Assembly (NCBI GenBank): GCA_009617715.1
Contig: VTFK01000091.1
Coordinates: 186,001 to 250,000, forward strand
Source: Plectrocnemia conspersa
Taxonomy: Eukaryota; Arthropoda; Insecta; Trichoptera; Polycentropodidae
DNA length: 64,000 bases
Direction of reading: 5' to 3'
The position numbers and the translations under genes are program-made. The notes under the pieces were generated by a model that saw only the letters and a list, made by a program, of their open reading frames with translations, did not search any database and was not told where the DNA came from. Positions 1-12,530 of this stretch are shown here, in pieces. Each line of letters starts with the position of its first letter. The first letter of the stretch is position 1.

Positions 1-220
1 CTATATGGCTACAACGTGGAATTGGTATATATAAACAAAGAGTGAATCTTCTCATGTTGAAGTCACTGTCAGCAAGTATTATTTTTTTATAAAGAACATA
101 TTACAAAAGTTTGATGTAACTGAATATCTTTAATTTGGGTATTCCCAAAGAGGAATGATGGCACAGAACAAAAATTGATTAAAAACCATGACGTATATGT
201 ACATATTTTGCCACATCAGA
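1..220. other. A+T-rich sequence, nothing recognised
   Basis: No coding signal, repeat family or RNA gene was recognised here. A direct 1-kb repeat starts at its right edge. Confidence 0.5.
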
Positions 221-1212
221 ATTAAAAATAAGCAACTCTTAGATATTTTGATTATCAATTATTCCAGGTATGCAATCACATATTTATAATCATTGTAAAA
301 TGTCGTCTATTAGATAATATCCATGAAACTACACATATGTATATTGCGAGTCGTCACTCGGAACGGGACGATCTAGGTGAATTATTTTTGCTGCAATTTT
401 TAATTTATTTTGCTGTAACCAAGCTTTTTCAGCTAATTAACCGACTGCATCACAATCATTGTCACGCGATCGTCGTAAAAGTATCCCCAAATATCAATAG
501 ATAAAAAAATACGTTTTATTAGCATTTATACGGTTTGATCGACATTAACCTCAATCTTCATACGTACTAAGTATATATTACATATTTATGATTAAAACGT
601 ACCTAGGTACGTTTTAAACGTTCAGTCAAATCTAATGTATATGTGCATTATATCGGAAGCAATGATAATGTTTATGTATTATAAACGGAAAAACTCACTT
701 TTCGGTCTCGAGCCCGTCGCCGGGATTTCAAAATTTGAAGATTTCATTACGAAGATTGTTATATGATTGTTTATCCAATTTAATCAATGTATTCTTATAA
801 TCTTCAACACATTATGTATATATTTAATTTTCATAGTTATAACACACCTAGTTAATTTGCAATCCAATTATTTATATTCAGTCAAATGACGAATTAGTGA
901 AAATTATTGTCGCGTAGCAAAATTTTATTATTAAATAATAATTATTTAAAACTGTTGTCATGGTACTGTCGGCCATTTTGTTTTACATTTGAATACCTAT
1001 TTTTCATTGGTCGAAACAACAGAATGCCTCGGAAAGCAACGAAGCAAATTCAAATTCAATTTTTATTATTATAATTAAATATATTTCCTTTGTTTACGTG
1101 TATTATTATATACACCGTTCATACAAAGAGATACGATTCACAGAGTAAAAAAATAAACGAATAATGTTTCATTTTAAAATAAGCGCGTCAGGAAGCGGCT
1201 TAGAACAATTAT
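221..1212 (+). repeat. 1-kb direct repeat, copy 1 (family F)
   Basis: This block is present a second time at 37118-38126 in the same orientation, about 36.9 kb away. Both copies start with attaaaaataagcaactctt and end with ggcttagaacaattat. Over the first 165 bases I count only about six differences, with small indels elsewhere, so divergence is roughly 5 percent by eye. Flanking sequence differs on both sides, which marks the edges. No transposase frame is visible. It may be a non-autonomous transposon or a dispersed segmental duplication; I cannot decide which. Neither copy has an open reading frame worth calling. Confidence 0.85.
592..617. repeat. 26-bp perfect palindrome inside the 1-kb repeat
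   Basis: The sequence reads ttaaaacgtacct followed by its exact reverse complement, centred between 604 and 605. The second copy of the 1-kb repeat keeps a longer but slightly mutated version at about 37490-37525. Confidence 0.85.
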
Positions 1213-1565
1213 ATTATAGATAATAATAATAATAATATATTATAATCAAAAATTCCATTTTCTAAAATCCCGTTCTTAAACGGATACTAGTAAAGAAAGA
1301 ATCGGCAGATTGAAAAAATGAATATGGGCTTTTTTCGCCCCATAGTTACGCCATAAAATTTACCTGTTTTTAATCTCATTTTTTTATCTCTTGTTCGAAA
1401 TATGAAAGATGTAAAAAAGAAACAGCCGTCATTGACAATTTCCTTTACGATTCGGGTATAAATACAGAAGCCAGAAATTCCTTTGTAGCTCGACGCTTTG
1501 TAATCAATCGAAGTAGATCGATTCGTTTTGGTCCTTTGATTATTTTCGTACATTATAACAAATAA
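1213..1565. other. A+T-rich spacer with AAT microsatellite
   Basis: A short ATA/AAT run lies at about 1219-1245. Nothing else was recognised; short open frames in this stretch have no family resemblance. Confidence 0.4.
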
Positions 1566-1570
1566 TCATC

Positions 1571-2049
1571 TCGGGGTCTCGAAAATTTATCGCTCACAAT
1601 TTACGGACAGCAATTAATTGCTAGCAGTTTACCACAACGGTAATTGATCGCATAAACAATATAAAGCCTACAAATTGTCGCTAGTATATTTTATCGCTAG
1701 GAAATACATATCATTTATATAAATATATTGTTTATTTTAAATTGTTATTTTTATCATCTGCTGATTAACTGATATTGACAGTTTGGGTTTGAACAGCAAA
1801 TTGACATTTTAAAACGGCATATAACATAAAGCTCATAAAAAACTTTTTTGTAGATTTTCTATACCGTCAGTAAACCAATGAATGTAGTGAGTTTGTATAA
1901 TATATACACATCTCATTGATTCTAGACGGTCAAATATTATGGCGATCATTTGTAGGCTATAAATTGTTTATGGGACCAATCGACGCGGTGATACACTGCT
2001 AGCGATTAATTGCTGGCAGTGAATTGCGTGCGATAAATTTTCTTAGACT
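1571..2049. mobile_element. Foldback-type DNA element with ~120-bp terminal inverted repeats
   Basis: The left arm (about 1571-1700) and the right arm (about 1925-2049) are inverted copies of each other. Both carry, in opposite orientation, gaaaatttatcgc, then cagcaattaat and gctagcagt, then cataaacaat and gcctacaaat. The five bases TCATC flank the element on both sides (1566-1570 and 2050-2054) and look like a target-site duplication. The interior of about 220 bp contains gtttgaacagcaaat (1786-1800), the terminal motif of another repeat family in this window. No transposase is encoded, so the element is non-autonomous. Confidence 0.75.
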
Positions 2050-2054
2050 TCATC

Positions 2055-2440
2055 ATTCTATTGATTTTTTCATTTCAAAGATCTTCAGTTCTTTGTTTAT
2101 CAATAATATTAAGACATCTACAATAATATACTGTATTATTATAATCAAATAATATAAATTATATAATTTTTTTTGAGAAGTAAAAATGAGAATTCTCATA
2201 TAGTGTTTCTACATTATTTTGCATTGCGAACTATAGCTTTTTGATGTGTTATTAAAAACATGGAACACATTAAAGTTGACATACAAATATACATATATTT
2301 GAGTTAAAAAAATGTATAATTACAGAATAACCATTAGATTTCATCGTTGAATAAGCTCAGTGCTACTACTCTTTACTTTTGAAATCTTAACCTCGTTCAA
2401 CACACATCATTTGAATTGACAACACTGCTCCAATTTTTTC
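2055..2440. other. A+T-rich spacer, nothing recognised
   Basis: Low-complexity A+T-rich DNA with no coding or repeat signal that I could support. Confidence 0.4.
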
Positions 2441-2970
2441 TTTTCAAAAATTTCTCGTTCCACATAGAAACAGCCCGTCATCATCATATCGCACCGATTT
2501 CTTCCGTGCGTCGATCTAATCGTCTAAAATGTTTTGCTTTCTAATTGACATCTCGCCCAGATTTCGACTTTCGATGGATGGTGCCGCTCACATTTTGTTA
2601 GAAATCGTCAATTGTGATTAGCGGCGGACCCCAATTAATCACCGATGGTTTGAGATGAGCAACGGCTGCTGACGTTTGAAAATGAAAGGTTTTTGGAACT
2701 CGGCGACCCTCGAATCAGCGGGCGGTTGCTAATTAAGTGCCTTGTTGTCCAACACGGAAGCAATTCGCTGTCTATGGCCTATATATACGTTATTAATTTG
2801 TCGTGAATGCGTAGCGCTCGTGACTATTTTGTGCATACTAGAATATAGCCCGGAGCTAGTGGGAGAGTAATGTGTTTTTTAATCACCCTGTTGTTGGACG
2901 GTAGCACGACAATGGTGGTAGCCTTGCTCTTGCGGCGTTTCCGACGCTAATGGAAAGCAATTGGTTCTAA
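2440..2970. other. Complex single-copy island, candidate conserved non-coding element
   Basis: Base composition is markedly richer in G+C than the flanks, and no other copy is seen in the window. It contains several TAATTA or CAATTA homeodomain-type cores (for example near 2605, 2632 and 2727) and no long open frame. This is the look of a conserved enhancer or an untranslated exon. Without an alignment this is inference only. Confidence 0.3.
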
Positions 2971-3249
2971 TCGATTAGATATTGCGTCGATATGCCTTAA
3001 TATTGTGTTACATAATGGCTGAATTTGATGAATAAGTAGTTGAAAGGTAAATTTAAAAGTCGATAATGTTGTGTAAGAAACACACAGATTCGTGTACAAT
3101 GTATTGAAGTTAGTCGCAATGTTTTTTATGGGCATATTTCAGTCAATATTTCACACATTTCGTACGTGTGTCTAAAAAACGATGCAATTAACCGGCCAAC
3201 ATCCTCATCTGTGATTCATCAGAGTTATTTTGAACCAGAAATATAATTT

Positions 3250-3510
3250 TGTACAAATAACATTTGTTCCTTTACTACCATCTGATCCTTTGAATAATAA
3301 TGTTTATTGTGAAAGTGGGTGCTTTTGAAGGCAATGTTCCACTCCTTTTATTTATTGTATGTATAAAAAGAGCTGAAGGAACTTATACTTGAAATACATC
3401 AGTACATACATTTTCATAGATTTATTATATGATTGCTGTGATTTTTTCCAGAGTCGGGCTCTCAAAGAGTCCCCTCTCTCGGCAGGCCTGGCCGCAGTCA
3501 CCATATATAT
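3250..3510 (-). repeat. Dispersed ~260-bp repeat, copy 1
   Basis: Read on the minus strand, this stretch matches 29495-29750 on the plus strand. Shared landmarks in order are actctggaaaaaatca, ccttcagctctttttata, catacaataaataaaag, cattgccttcaaaagca and cacaataaacattattat. It is probably a fragment of an unidentified transposon. No protein is recognisable. Confidence 0.75.
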
Positions 3511-4780
3511 TTCCGCAGATAAAAATAACATTGAAAGTACAACATTCAACACCGTAATATTATACCTATAAAATTATATTTAATTCACAATTATACAGTT
3601 TTTATAAAACAGAGATGATTCATTACAAAAATACTTCGTCGCGATTACTTATAAATGTTGCACCGAAATTATAAAATGAGAAAACTACCATTGAACTAAT
3701 TGAGTTGTGCACTTTTATTTAATTTTTTGACGGAAGTCGGTTAAATTAAAATCCATTCGCATTTTCAAGTGAGTGCACTAAAAGGTCAGTGCTAAATATA
3801 TCTGCGAAGCGGGTACAGAGACACTGAATTATGCATTCAAAATATTTATTATACAATAACAAAGAGTTTGGTTCCGCCCCTAATTATCGATATTGATTAG
3901 AGAATCAAGTATTTTTTATTATCTTATAAAATATTATAAAACAATAAATAAGTATATAAAACAATAACAAAAATGCTTTACAATCAAGATCAATTCAATA
4001 AGTTTGGTATAAAATATTTCGATTGCAGTCTTGTGTAGTCATTGATTGTGTTGATCTAGTTGTAACGCCTCTCATGTTGCAATGAAAGATTTAATCTAAA
4101 TAAATGAATTAATTCATGTTCATTACTGTTGGTATTGTGGTGAATGAAATTCGGCCTATAACGGCCCCTGGCTTAGGTCTTTCGGTGTTCGCTCGATTGC
4201 TTTTTAATGGATTTATTAAGCATATACGCTTTAATTGTCATGAAAGTAGCGTTACTAATAAAAACTAAGTTCAAAACCGTTAAATGAATTTAATAGGTGA
4301 GTGTCTTTCGAAACGCACGTTAGAAACTAATATAATGCATAAATCAAATGCACGGAGTTTTATTATGCATGATGCGAAATTGGTTTAGTTAAACATACTT
4401 TGCCTTTTTATAACCTATCAATGGCAAATACTACATTAATATAACTTTGACTTTTATGATATAATAAATAAGGTTCGATTTCTGTTATTATATTACAAGA
4501 AGTGCAGGAATTAAATTTTAATAGTAACATACTATGGATAATAAGTTAACGAGTTAATCTGTGTAGCTAATCGTGATATTATACATACATATAATCGTAA
4601 ATAGCACTTGAAGTTCTTAAGAGATGAAATTTAACACGCAGGTGCTATTTATCAATCGGATTATTTGTATATGATACATTCAAAAAGAAAGTCTTGAAAG
4701 CTCAAAAAAGTTCACATTATTATGAGGCTGTTTAATATTTCGTCCTCAATCTTTTGATAATACCGAATTGGCATATCTCG
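3511..4780. other. A+T-rich spacer with a repeat fragment near 3855-3930
   Basis: The segment at about 3855-3930 (caaagagtttggttccgccc, then atcgatattg) resembles stretches at 6840-6900 and 10490-10550. The rest is A+T-rich DNA without recognised features. Confidence 0.35.
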
Positions 4781-4789
4781 AAACCGCAA

Positions 4790-4870
4790 ATCGAACTCCA
4801 TCGACCCACTAACTCCTCGTGTGTGTATGTAAGGTCGCGGGTTCAAATCCGGGCGAGGGCATTATCGCAT
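4790..4870 (+). repeat. tRNA-derived SINE-like fragment
   Basis: A good internal RNA polymerase III B-box (gggttcaaatccg, about 4840-4852) is followed by a G+C-rich 3' side, but no cloverleaf can be folded around it. It is better explained as a SINE head than as a functional tRNA gene. Confidence 0.35.
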
Positions 4871-6830
4871 TACCGTTACCGTACTCGTCTTCTTTCTCTC
4901 CGAGACGCTCACGTTGAAGAATAATTCTGCAAAGCCTTCAACGACGACTGAGTCCAGAAATTAACCAAAAAGTAATAAACGAAGATGTGCGTGTGATGCC
5001 AATCAATATAAAAGTTTACGACTTCGAGCTTGAAAAGCAAACGACGAGAAGAGAGGTGCAGCGCAATCACTGTGTGAGTCTGAAGCATTTCGAAATTTAA
5101 TGGGTAGGTGTGTTCAGTTGGAAGATGATTGTCGATTTTTTTTATCTTAAATAACTTATGCACCATAAAAGTTATATTTCTAATTAGTGAAAATGTATTT
5201 GTTATTGTTGCAAATCAATGTGTTAATTTCAATCGTTTCTACATCACGATATCCAATTAATTTCACCTGTGTATCATTAGCCTGTCACTGCTAAAAGTAA
5301 TCTAACGATTATTTCTCCTATAGATGGTCTATAAAAAATATAGGCAGGTACTTCAAGAAGTCCAAGGTGTCGATTATATGATTCGATAATCTCGGCCTTG
5401 ATTAATGTATACATCTTTCAATTTTGTATACATCATGTTGGAAGCAAAAATATAATTGAATTAAAACTGCATACTTTATTATGTTGACTACTTGTTTTTG
5501 CAATGTATAATTTCTTACCTTGCAATTATTTTTATACAGTGAAGAACCCTAATCAATATTCTTGCGTAACTCGATGCAAGTAATCCGATATATTACTGCG
5601 CTTAATAGCAGTTATAAAGAAGTAATTTATTGGCATATCTGTTTATTTTATGTAGGCAATTATTTAGTTCAAAGCTTGAGATTGCTAAAAAATAGATATC
5701 AATATTATATTGGATTTGCAGAAGCTATACATCATTGACTGCGATCGTCGGAGATTTTTGTAATTGTTATGTCGGTCATCGCCAGACAAGACATTGACGA
5801 GGATGTCGAAAATGTATGTTATGACTGTAATAATTCAAGTCTAAAATGCTAATAATAAGTATGCAATTACTAATGGTTTATTTTTAAATATTATATGTGA
5901 GAAGATTTAAAAAAAAAACAGAAATACAATTGTAGGTATAATATAATAATACAAGCAAAGAAAAAACAGATACTTGACCATCGTGACGCATTGGGGTAAC
6001 CTGTTTGGTCACAATGTTAATTTAAATAAACATCAGAATTAAATAAGTCTATAAACCAGTGATTATTTTATTATTTATTAACATGACAGGCGCTTCAAGA
6101 CCACCAAGTAAACACAATCAATGACTATTTATTAAGTAGTGAGAAACAAGACTAAAATAAAAGTCTGTAAATCTGTGACATATATGTACATATATCACTA
6201 ATTTAAAACTATTATTACAGTTTACAATCAATATGTATCATTTAAAAAAAATATTCAATACAAAAATTAGATTTGAAATAACCACGAAAATTAAATCAGA
6301 TTTTTTTATTTAATAATCACTAATTCCAATAGAAAAAATGGGATTCGTACCCATGTTTTATAGGTATTAGTCATTGGTCTATTGTGATAGTCATTTATAA
6401 TTTAGGAATTTAAATACGATCATAAATTTATATTGTGCAATAATTTAACGTAGATTTTAAAGACCACACATCGAAAGATTCACTAAAAGGGTCATACAAC
6501 TCAAATATTTGTGTCCTTTTACGAGGTGGACGTCCAAAACCGATCCATAAACATTTCTGAGTAAATACACCATAAAAAAATGTGGACCTTACTTTAACAA
6601 ATACTAGGATCGGTGCTAAATTAAAAGCTACAACAATAAAAGTTTTATTAATATAAACACAAATGAAATGAAAATGATGCTTGATAACACCTTAGTATAA
6701 AAACACAATTTTCAAAATCTACCTTTAAATTTTACAAACGTTCAAAAGGCGGAGTTTTCCGATGAAACATGTCTACTTATTTATTTTTATATTCAACACC
6801 GTATATAAATCGCACAGCTTAGCCATAAAA
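4871..6830. other. Spacer, mostly nothing recognised
   Basis: The first 300 bases (to about 5150) are of higher complexity and may belong to a single-copy island. The remainder is A+T-rich. A stretch at about 5975-6020 (gacgcattggggtaacctg) is similar to the 3' part of the SINE family seen at 7245-7290 and 27655-27690. Confidence 0.35.
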
Positions 6831-6834
6831 ACAT

Positions 6835-7042
6835 AAATAATATATGAGTCTGGTCCCACCCCAAATCATCGATATTGGTCAATGGATCAAGGACTAAAAG
6901 TGACGCTGAACTTCCCCTTATTTTTATAAGAGTATATAAGCCAAAATACTACCATGCAAACTCTGTTCAGATAATTCCGCGAGGGATTTTAATCAAAACT
7001 ACCACTTCGCTTCTGACGTAGAATAAAAGTCCGCACCGACTC
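6835..7042 (+). repeat. Dispersed repeat adjoining a SINE
   Basis: The landmarks gtctggtcccacccc, atcgatattggtca, ggatcaaggactaaaa and actaccacttcgcttctga recur, in the same order and partly degraded, at 10488-10630. The first part also recurs at 3855-3930. The family is not identified. Confidence 0.5.
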
Positions 7043-7290
7043 CGCCTTGACTAGTAATTCAAAATCCGTGGGTTCGAGTCACAGCAGCAGACTCAATTTT
7101 ATTGATGAAAATGCGCTTTATTAAAAATCTATTAATTATGAATTATTATATACATAATAATTTATATATAGAGGTAACCAATGTGGTTATTATACTTATT
7201 TTTAATACTTATATTGAATTAAATTATCCAGTTAATACAAATTTACTCCATTGTAACGCATTGGGCTTATGACTGTTAGGTCATTAAAAA
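7043..7290 (+). repeat. tRNA-derived SINE, family D
   Basis: The B-box gggttcgagtc (7070-7080) is followed by a body with aaaatgcgctttattaaaaa, an A+T-rich middle and the tail gtaacgcattgggctta. The same order is found at 27369-27705 and, inverted, at 42295-42516. This copy has a degraded tRNA-like head. Confidence 0.6.
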
Positions 7291-7549
7291 ACACAATAAG
7301 AGTCGAATCGAGCAATACAACTTTAAAAAGTTTGTAAAAGCGGCAACTTTATATTTTCCAGCTAAGCAGTTATCAGAATAAGCTAAGCTAAGCAGAATCT
7401 TAAGAGTTTAACTCGATCTTCGTTACGACTTTAAGGCGAGGGCAAAAATATTATTATTGAATAAATTTTACTACAGTATTTAAAGCTGTTTATTATTAGA
7501 GACATATGATTGCACTGAAATGACACATTTAAAAAAAATTGGGATAGAT
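7291..7549. other. A+T-rich spacer
   Basis: No feature recognised apart from a small local duplication (agctaagcagttatcagaat / agctaagcagaatc) near 7361-7398. Confidence 0.35.
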
Positions 7550-8490
7550 TCGAAGTTGTTTTTTATTTTAGATAGCCCAAGAATTTCTGGTTTAGTATCG
7601 GAGACATAGTTTCAGCTTTTTCCAGGACGGTAGGAGGCAAAAATTGGTCAGTCAGTGGAAGTTTTTTTAGCATCTTAATTTTTTTAAATTTCATAGTATT
7701 TTAATAAATGTCTAAAATCAAGGAGGGGGGCAATAGCTCCCACCTGCACCACCACAAATGACGTACCTATTGTTAATGGATACGATTTAATAGTCGTCCA
7801 CTTCGATACGCAATATGTATTTACGCAGACGTAAGAAATATTTTTCTTAGATAATTTAAGAATTATATTTTCCCTAGTAGAAATACATATCTACCGGGGA
7901 AAATGTATTTGGACTTTACTAGTGAAAATATAACTTCACTGAAAAATACACATTTATACATCGCATTTAAATAAGTAATGATAAGTATGTAAATGTACAT
8001 ATATATTAATACGTATGAAAAAGTTGAAAATATATAATTTTACTAGCTTCTGTCAAATAAATTATATTTTTAATGGTAAAAATATATATCTACCGGTGAA
8101 AATGTATTTTGATACGAATTACATATTTAAAAAAATATTTTCGGGATAGATTTAAGACCTGAGTATTTCTGGTTCAGTATCTGTGACGGCATTTCAGATT
8201 TTTTTGTAGGGTGGGGGGGGAGGCAACCGTTAGCAAGATATTATTTGTTTTTTAAAAAATATACACTTAAATGACATATTATAAAACATAAGCCGAGAAT
8301 TTCCGGTTTGAATCATGGACGGCATTTCAGTGGGAGGGGGGGGGCAAAAGTTCGCCAGTAAGATATTTTTTAATATTTCGATTTAATTAGAATTCACATT
8401 ATTTAATAAATAACATGCTTTTTACTAGTCAAATTTAATGTGGGGGGGGGGTAGGGTAAATGCTTCCACCTGTCCTCCTTTAATGACATG
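7550..8490 (+). repeat. Clustered copies of repeat family C with poly-G runs
   Basis: Three degraded units follow one another. Each has a phrase like aagaatttctggtttagtat, then a gac...catttcag phrase, then a G-run and gccagt. Units begin near 7565, 8130 and 8285, with G-runs at about 8209-8221, 8333-8342 and 8441-8450. Between the first two, 7862-8125 carries the partner module with ctagtgaaaatata and taccggtgaaaatgtatt; this module recurs inverted at 30165-30420. Other pieces lie at 40960-41110, 41745-41870, 53100-53300 and 59850-60330. No coding capacity is seen. Confidence 0.7.
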
Positions 8491-9089
8491 AAGTCCCTGC
8501 GTTAAACTGAATCTACTTGTTTACTAACAGTAAATTGAGCGGTTGAAACAATTTTAAGACCAAACGATTTAAACATGTTTTAAATTCAGAATATTTACTA
8601 AAATTTATGAAGCCGCGTAGTGCGATATTTTAAGACGTTTTTTCTTTAATTACTCTTTTAGTTTTAATAAATACTGGGGTAAGGATTGATATTTTTTTTA
8701 AATAGATAATATTTTTTGTGTATTTTACAAATATATTTCTAGCGACATCTGATTAAGTTCATTTCAATGCGCAACACTAACTTTTTGGGATTTCATTAAA
8801 AAACTGTCTTTTTTAGGACTTTTTTGTTGTTGATTTTTTAATCACAAAATGTTTGTTATAATAATTTATTTATATTGCAATCTCTAAGCTATAAATAGTA
8901 TAAATTTAATCATTTATTTATAAAAAAAAAACAATTTTTCTTACAACAAAGCTCTGAACGTATAAAATATGCTGGATCATTATCAACATGTTTGCGATTC
9001 TAAGTCACAAGATGCAGTACGTTTCCGCAACAAAGTTTACAGCGTAGGAATTCATCATTCGCAGAACAATTTGAAAATCACTCTGTAGC
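8491..9089. other. A+T-rich spacer, nothing recognised
   Basis: Poly-T and poly-A rich DNA with no supported feature. Confidence 0.4.
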
Positions 9090-9600
9090 AATAATTATTG
9101 TTAGTAATCATGAGCAGATGTGTAAATTACTAGTAGATGCCAATACAAAGAGACAGGTACTAGCTGGATTGAATGCCAATAAAAAGTGTATAAGGCTTCG
9201 ATCATTAGGCCAGCAATTGGAGCACTTAAATTCAAAGGGACACAAAAGCGGGCACAGGTCGTGCAGGGGAGGCAATTATCATCTCGGCGCGATCTGCCAT
9301 TGATGTGTCTCATTTGCGGTCGCGCGCATTATGCGAATGGTAGCAGCAGCATCTGGTTGCGTAAGAGAAGGTCCCCGGTTCGAACGCCGCCGCCGACAGA
9401 TCACATCAGATCGGCTAATTTATTGGGCCGTAAGCTTGTTCACACGCTCGGCCGATACTCGAAAGTGGATCACGTTCACTCTAATATAATCAGGGATGGC
9501 GAAACGGCGGATCGTGGTCGATTTTTTTTGTTCGTTTCATGGATTCAACAAAGGCGTAAATGTTGTATTGAGAGGGGAAAAATATAAACGTCAAGAGTTT
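9090..9600. other. G+C-rich single-copy island
   Basis: The block is clearly richer in G+C than its surroundings and is open over 133 codons on the plus strand (9186-9587). That translation has no recognisable domain and the minus strand is partly open too, so coding is not supported. A B-box-like gttcgaacgcc lies at about 9379-9389. Possible explanations are a conserved regulatory element, an untranslated exon or an old SINE insertion. I see no repeat copy elsewhere in the window. Confidence 0.3.
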
Positions 9601-11519
9601 TGACATGGCTGTATGTGTGTGCGTTTGTGCAATTAAACGAGACTGTTATAATTGCAATGTTTAATTAAATCTCACGGACGATTGCGCATCGATGAGTGTT
9701 TACATCGATTAATACACGTAAAATTATATGGCTTTTTAAGGTTACGACTATCTGTTTGTGTGTCAAAAAGTGGATAATGCATTAATGGTTAGGAAATTTG
9801 ACCCAAACCCAAGCACAGATTTTATTTTAGGAAAAAAGTATATTACAGAATTTATATAAATAAGTTGTTGACGTCAAAATATATGTAAAAGTTTTCATAT
9901 TATTTTTCATCATAATAAACAGTGCGCGCACCAGCGACTTTAAACGATCATTTATAAAATGACACATATATGCGTCACCGGCTCTTAACGATATTTTTAT
10001 TTTAATAATTCAAATTTGAGTTATATTTCTGTAAGGCAATTTTTTTTTAAGAAATGGCTGTTCTCTACTACAAAAATAAGCTCGTTATCGTTGTATAACA
10101 ACTGAGTATTGAGTGACACATAATAAGTATTGAGAAGTGAGATTTAATTCTAACAAAAATATATTTCTTGATATCTCAGGTAAATAAAGATGTTATTATA
10201 GCCAAATATTTATTAAAAATTAAGCTAGTGTTTTTATTAAAAATTTCAGTTAAAAATCTTAATAATTTGAATTGTGTCTCTTGAATTTGTTGAGAATTTG
10301 AGTTTTTTCTTTAGCGTGACAAACGTATATGAACGGTATTCATTAGCATTGCCAAACAAATGCACCTAAAGATCAGCCAAAGCAGGTATATAACCCTTTG
10401 GATTACGCATTTGCTTAATTAATCGATTTAAAATTTACCGATACGCCATAAAAACGCCAAAATATTTTATAATATCCGAATTAAACAAAAACAAAGAGAT
10501 CTGGCCAAAATAACGACATTAGTCAGAGGATTGATGAACAGAAAAAAATAAGATAAGACTTTTCATATGTATTTTGCTTTAATCATACAACTACCACTTC
10601 GCTTTTGACTTGGAATAACGAAAGTTCAATATGAATGCGATGCAAGAATAGGCATGTATGAATATATCATTATTACTTAATTTATATTATTTATATATTA
10701 TATTGATTCAACTATAATGTAAAAAAACAAGTTACCATTAATCATATATTAATTTTAATTTCGAGTAAATAATGTATGTAGACTATTACATATAAAAAAC
10801 CTAAATAAAATATTCAGTTAATAGTTAGTAACTTTTAAATAAGCGGACATTAATATATTATTAATACGGAGTTAGTTAGCAATAACTTTGTCATAAATAG
10901 ACAGTAACTTTTAAACAAACGGTCATAAAAGTTATTAATTTCAATAGTAATAATTTTTCTCATTACATAGTATTGTATATATTAACTTATATAACATATA
11001 TTATTCATTGTTAAAATACTAATATTAATAACATTTCATATGAAAACAGTCCTATAAATGACATTGTATTATAATTAAGATATAGATATTTATGGTGATT
11101 TTAGATTCTTATTTAAATAGCTGTAAATAATGCTATTTTTATGATAGTTAATATTCTATGTTTTAGACTACTCTATTTTTTAATATGATTGTTTCTGTCT
11201 ATTATGAAATTTTCATGTTTTTTGAATATTTAAAAAAAAAGGAAAAATCGATGTTTTTATGTTAATTTGTACAGACATATTTTATTATTTTTATAAATAA
11301 ATAAAATAAATTCATAATTTTTATTTTAACATTTGACATTTTTAAAATGCATTATGTAAAAATAAAAAAAAAAATTTCAGGATTATTTAACAACAATACA
11401 CAAATAAGTAACCAGATATTATTTAAATGATCATGATCTTGATCTTCCTTTGCTTTAAATAAAGACAGTAACTTTTATTCAATTTCTATAGAAATATATT
11501 ATGTATTTAAATAGGAATT
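9601..11519. other. A+T-rich spacer with one repeat fragment
   Basis: A fragment at 10488-10630 matches the 6835-7042 repeat (actaccacttcgcttttgac). From 10800 to 11040 the phrase agtaacttttaaa recurs. Otherwise the sequence is A+T-rich with nothing recognised. Confidence 0.4.
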
Positions 11520-12530
11520 AAAAAATATGGTAAGTTATATGGGATTTTGCCGTATTATCGACATGAAACATGTTTCAAAAATAGATCTTGAAAATTTTTT
11601 GGCTGTCTGAACCGCTATGTTTTATTTAAAATCCAAGCAGTCATATTTTTTAAAATAGTGGTGATTTAAAAATAAAAAATCGGGACTCTATGAAAAATGT
11701 AAAAAAAAAAATAGAAACGATTTAAAATATAAATTAAATTTTTTTTTTTTTTTTTTGGAAAAAAAACAAAAAATTTGGTCATTTTTATTTTTTGAGGACA
11801 CAAAAACTTTCATTGTTTCTATTATATCGATATAAACATTTTTTTTAAATGTACTTTACAAGGGTTTCGACAGGGTTTGATTAGCCATCTTGTTACAAAA
11901 TAGCGGTAATTAAAAATTTAATAAAATCGTTACTCCTTTGAAAAAAAATTTAAAGAAAAAAGGATTAAAATCAAAAACGTTTGAAAATATATATAAACAT
12001 ATATTTTATTACTGTATTTTTTGAAATAATGTAATTTAATGACATAATAACTGCAGTAGTTTTAGTTATATCGACATAAGACTTGTTCTAAGAATAGATC
12101 TTGTGAATATTTTGGCTAAGTTTGATAGTTAGTCTAGTCCGCAACATTTTTTTGAAAACGATGACTATTTAAAACAAAAAAAGTTACTGCATAAAAATAA
12201 TCTTAAGTAAAAAAATAAAGAGATTAGAAACGTTTTAAAATATAAATTAAAATGTTTTTTTTTTTGTCATTTATGTGCGATGTAAAAAACATAAAAACAT
12301 GGTAACTGTTGTAGTATCATCATGAAACTAATTCTAAAATAGAATGGATACGCCATATTGTTTTCAAAATGGCAGCTATTCGAAACATAAAAAATACGTA
12401 ACATCGTTGAAAATAATCTTAGAAAAAAAGTAAAGAAATCAAAATAAATTTTTTCTTTTTTTTTTTTGTCAATCATGTACAATACGACAAAAAAAATAAA
12501 AACCATATTTATGCTAAAAATATATTTAGA
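11520..12530. repeat. Decayed tandem repeat, ~250-bp period, about four units
   Basis: A phrase like tatatcgacatgaaac recurs at about 11545, 11822, 12066 and 12315, which gives spacings of roughly 277, 244 and 249 bp. Each unit continues with an aatagatcttg-like phrase, a 'gcta ... aaaatggcggctattt' phrase, then 'aaaaataatcttaagaaaaaaataaag' type A-rich DNA and a poly-T run. The units are strongly diverged from each other, so the array is old. No coding frame is seen. Confidence 0.65.

Noticed and set aside
4826..4856. Possible tRNA gene around gggttcaaatccg
   Set aside because: Only the T-arm region is tRNA-like; the upstream 60 bases do not fold into D and anticodon arms.
7862..8125. CRISPR-like array because short phrases recur
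   Set aside because: The repeats are dispersed and diverged, with irregular spacing and no unique spacers. The context is eukaryotic transposon DNA.
9186..9587. 133-codon open frame on the plus strand
   Set aside because: No recognisable domain, the opposite strand is partly open over the same DNA, and the openness is explained by local G+C content.
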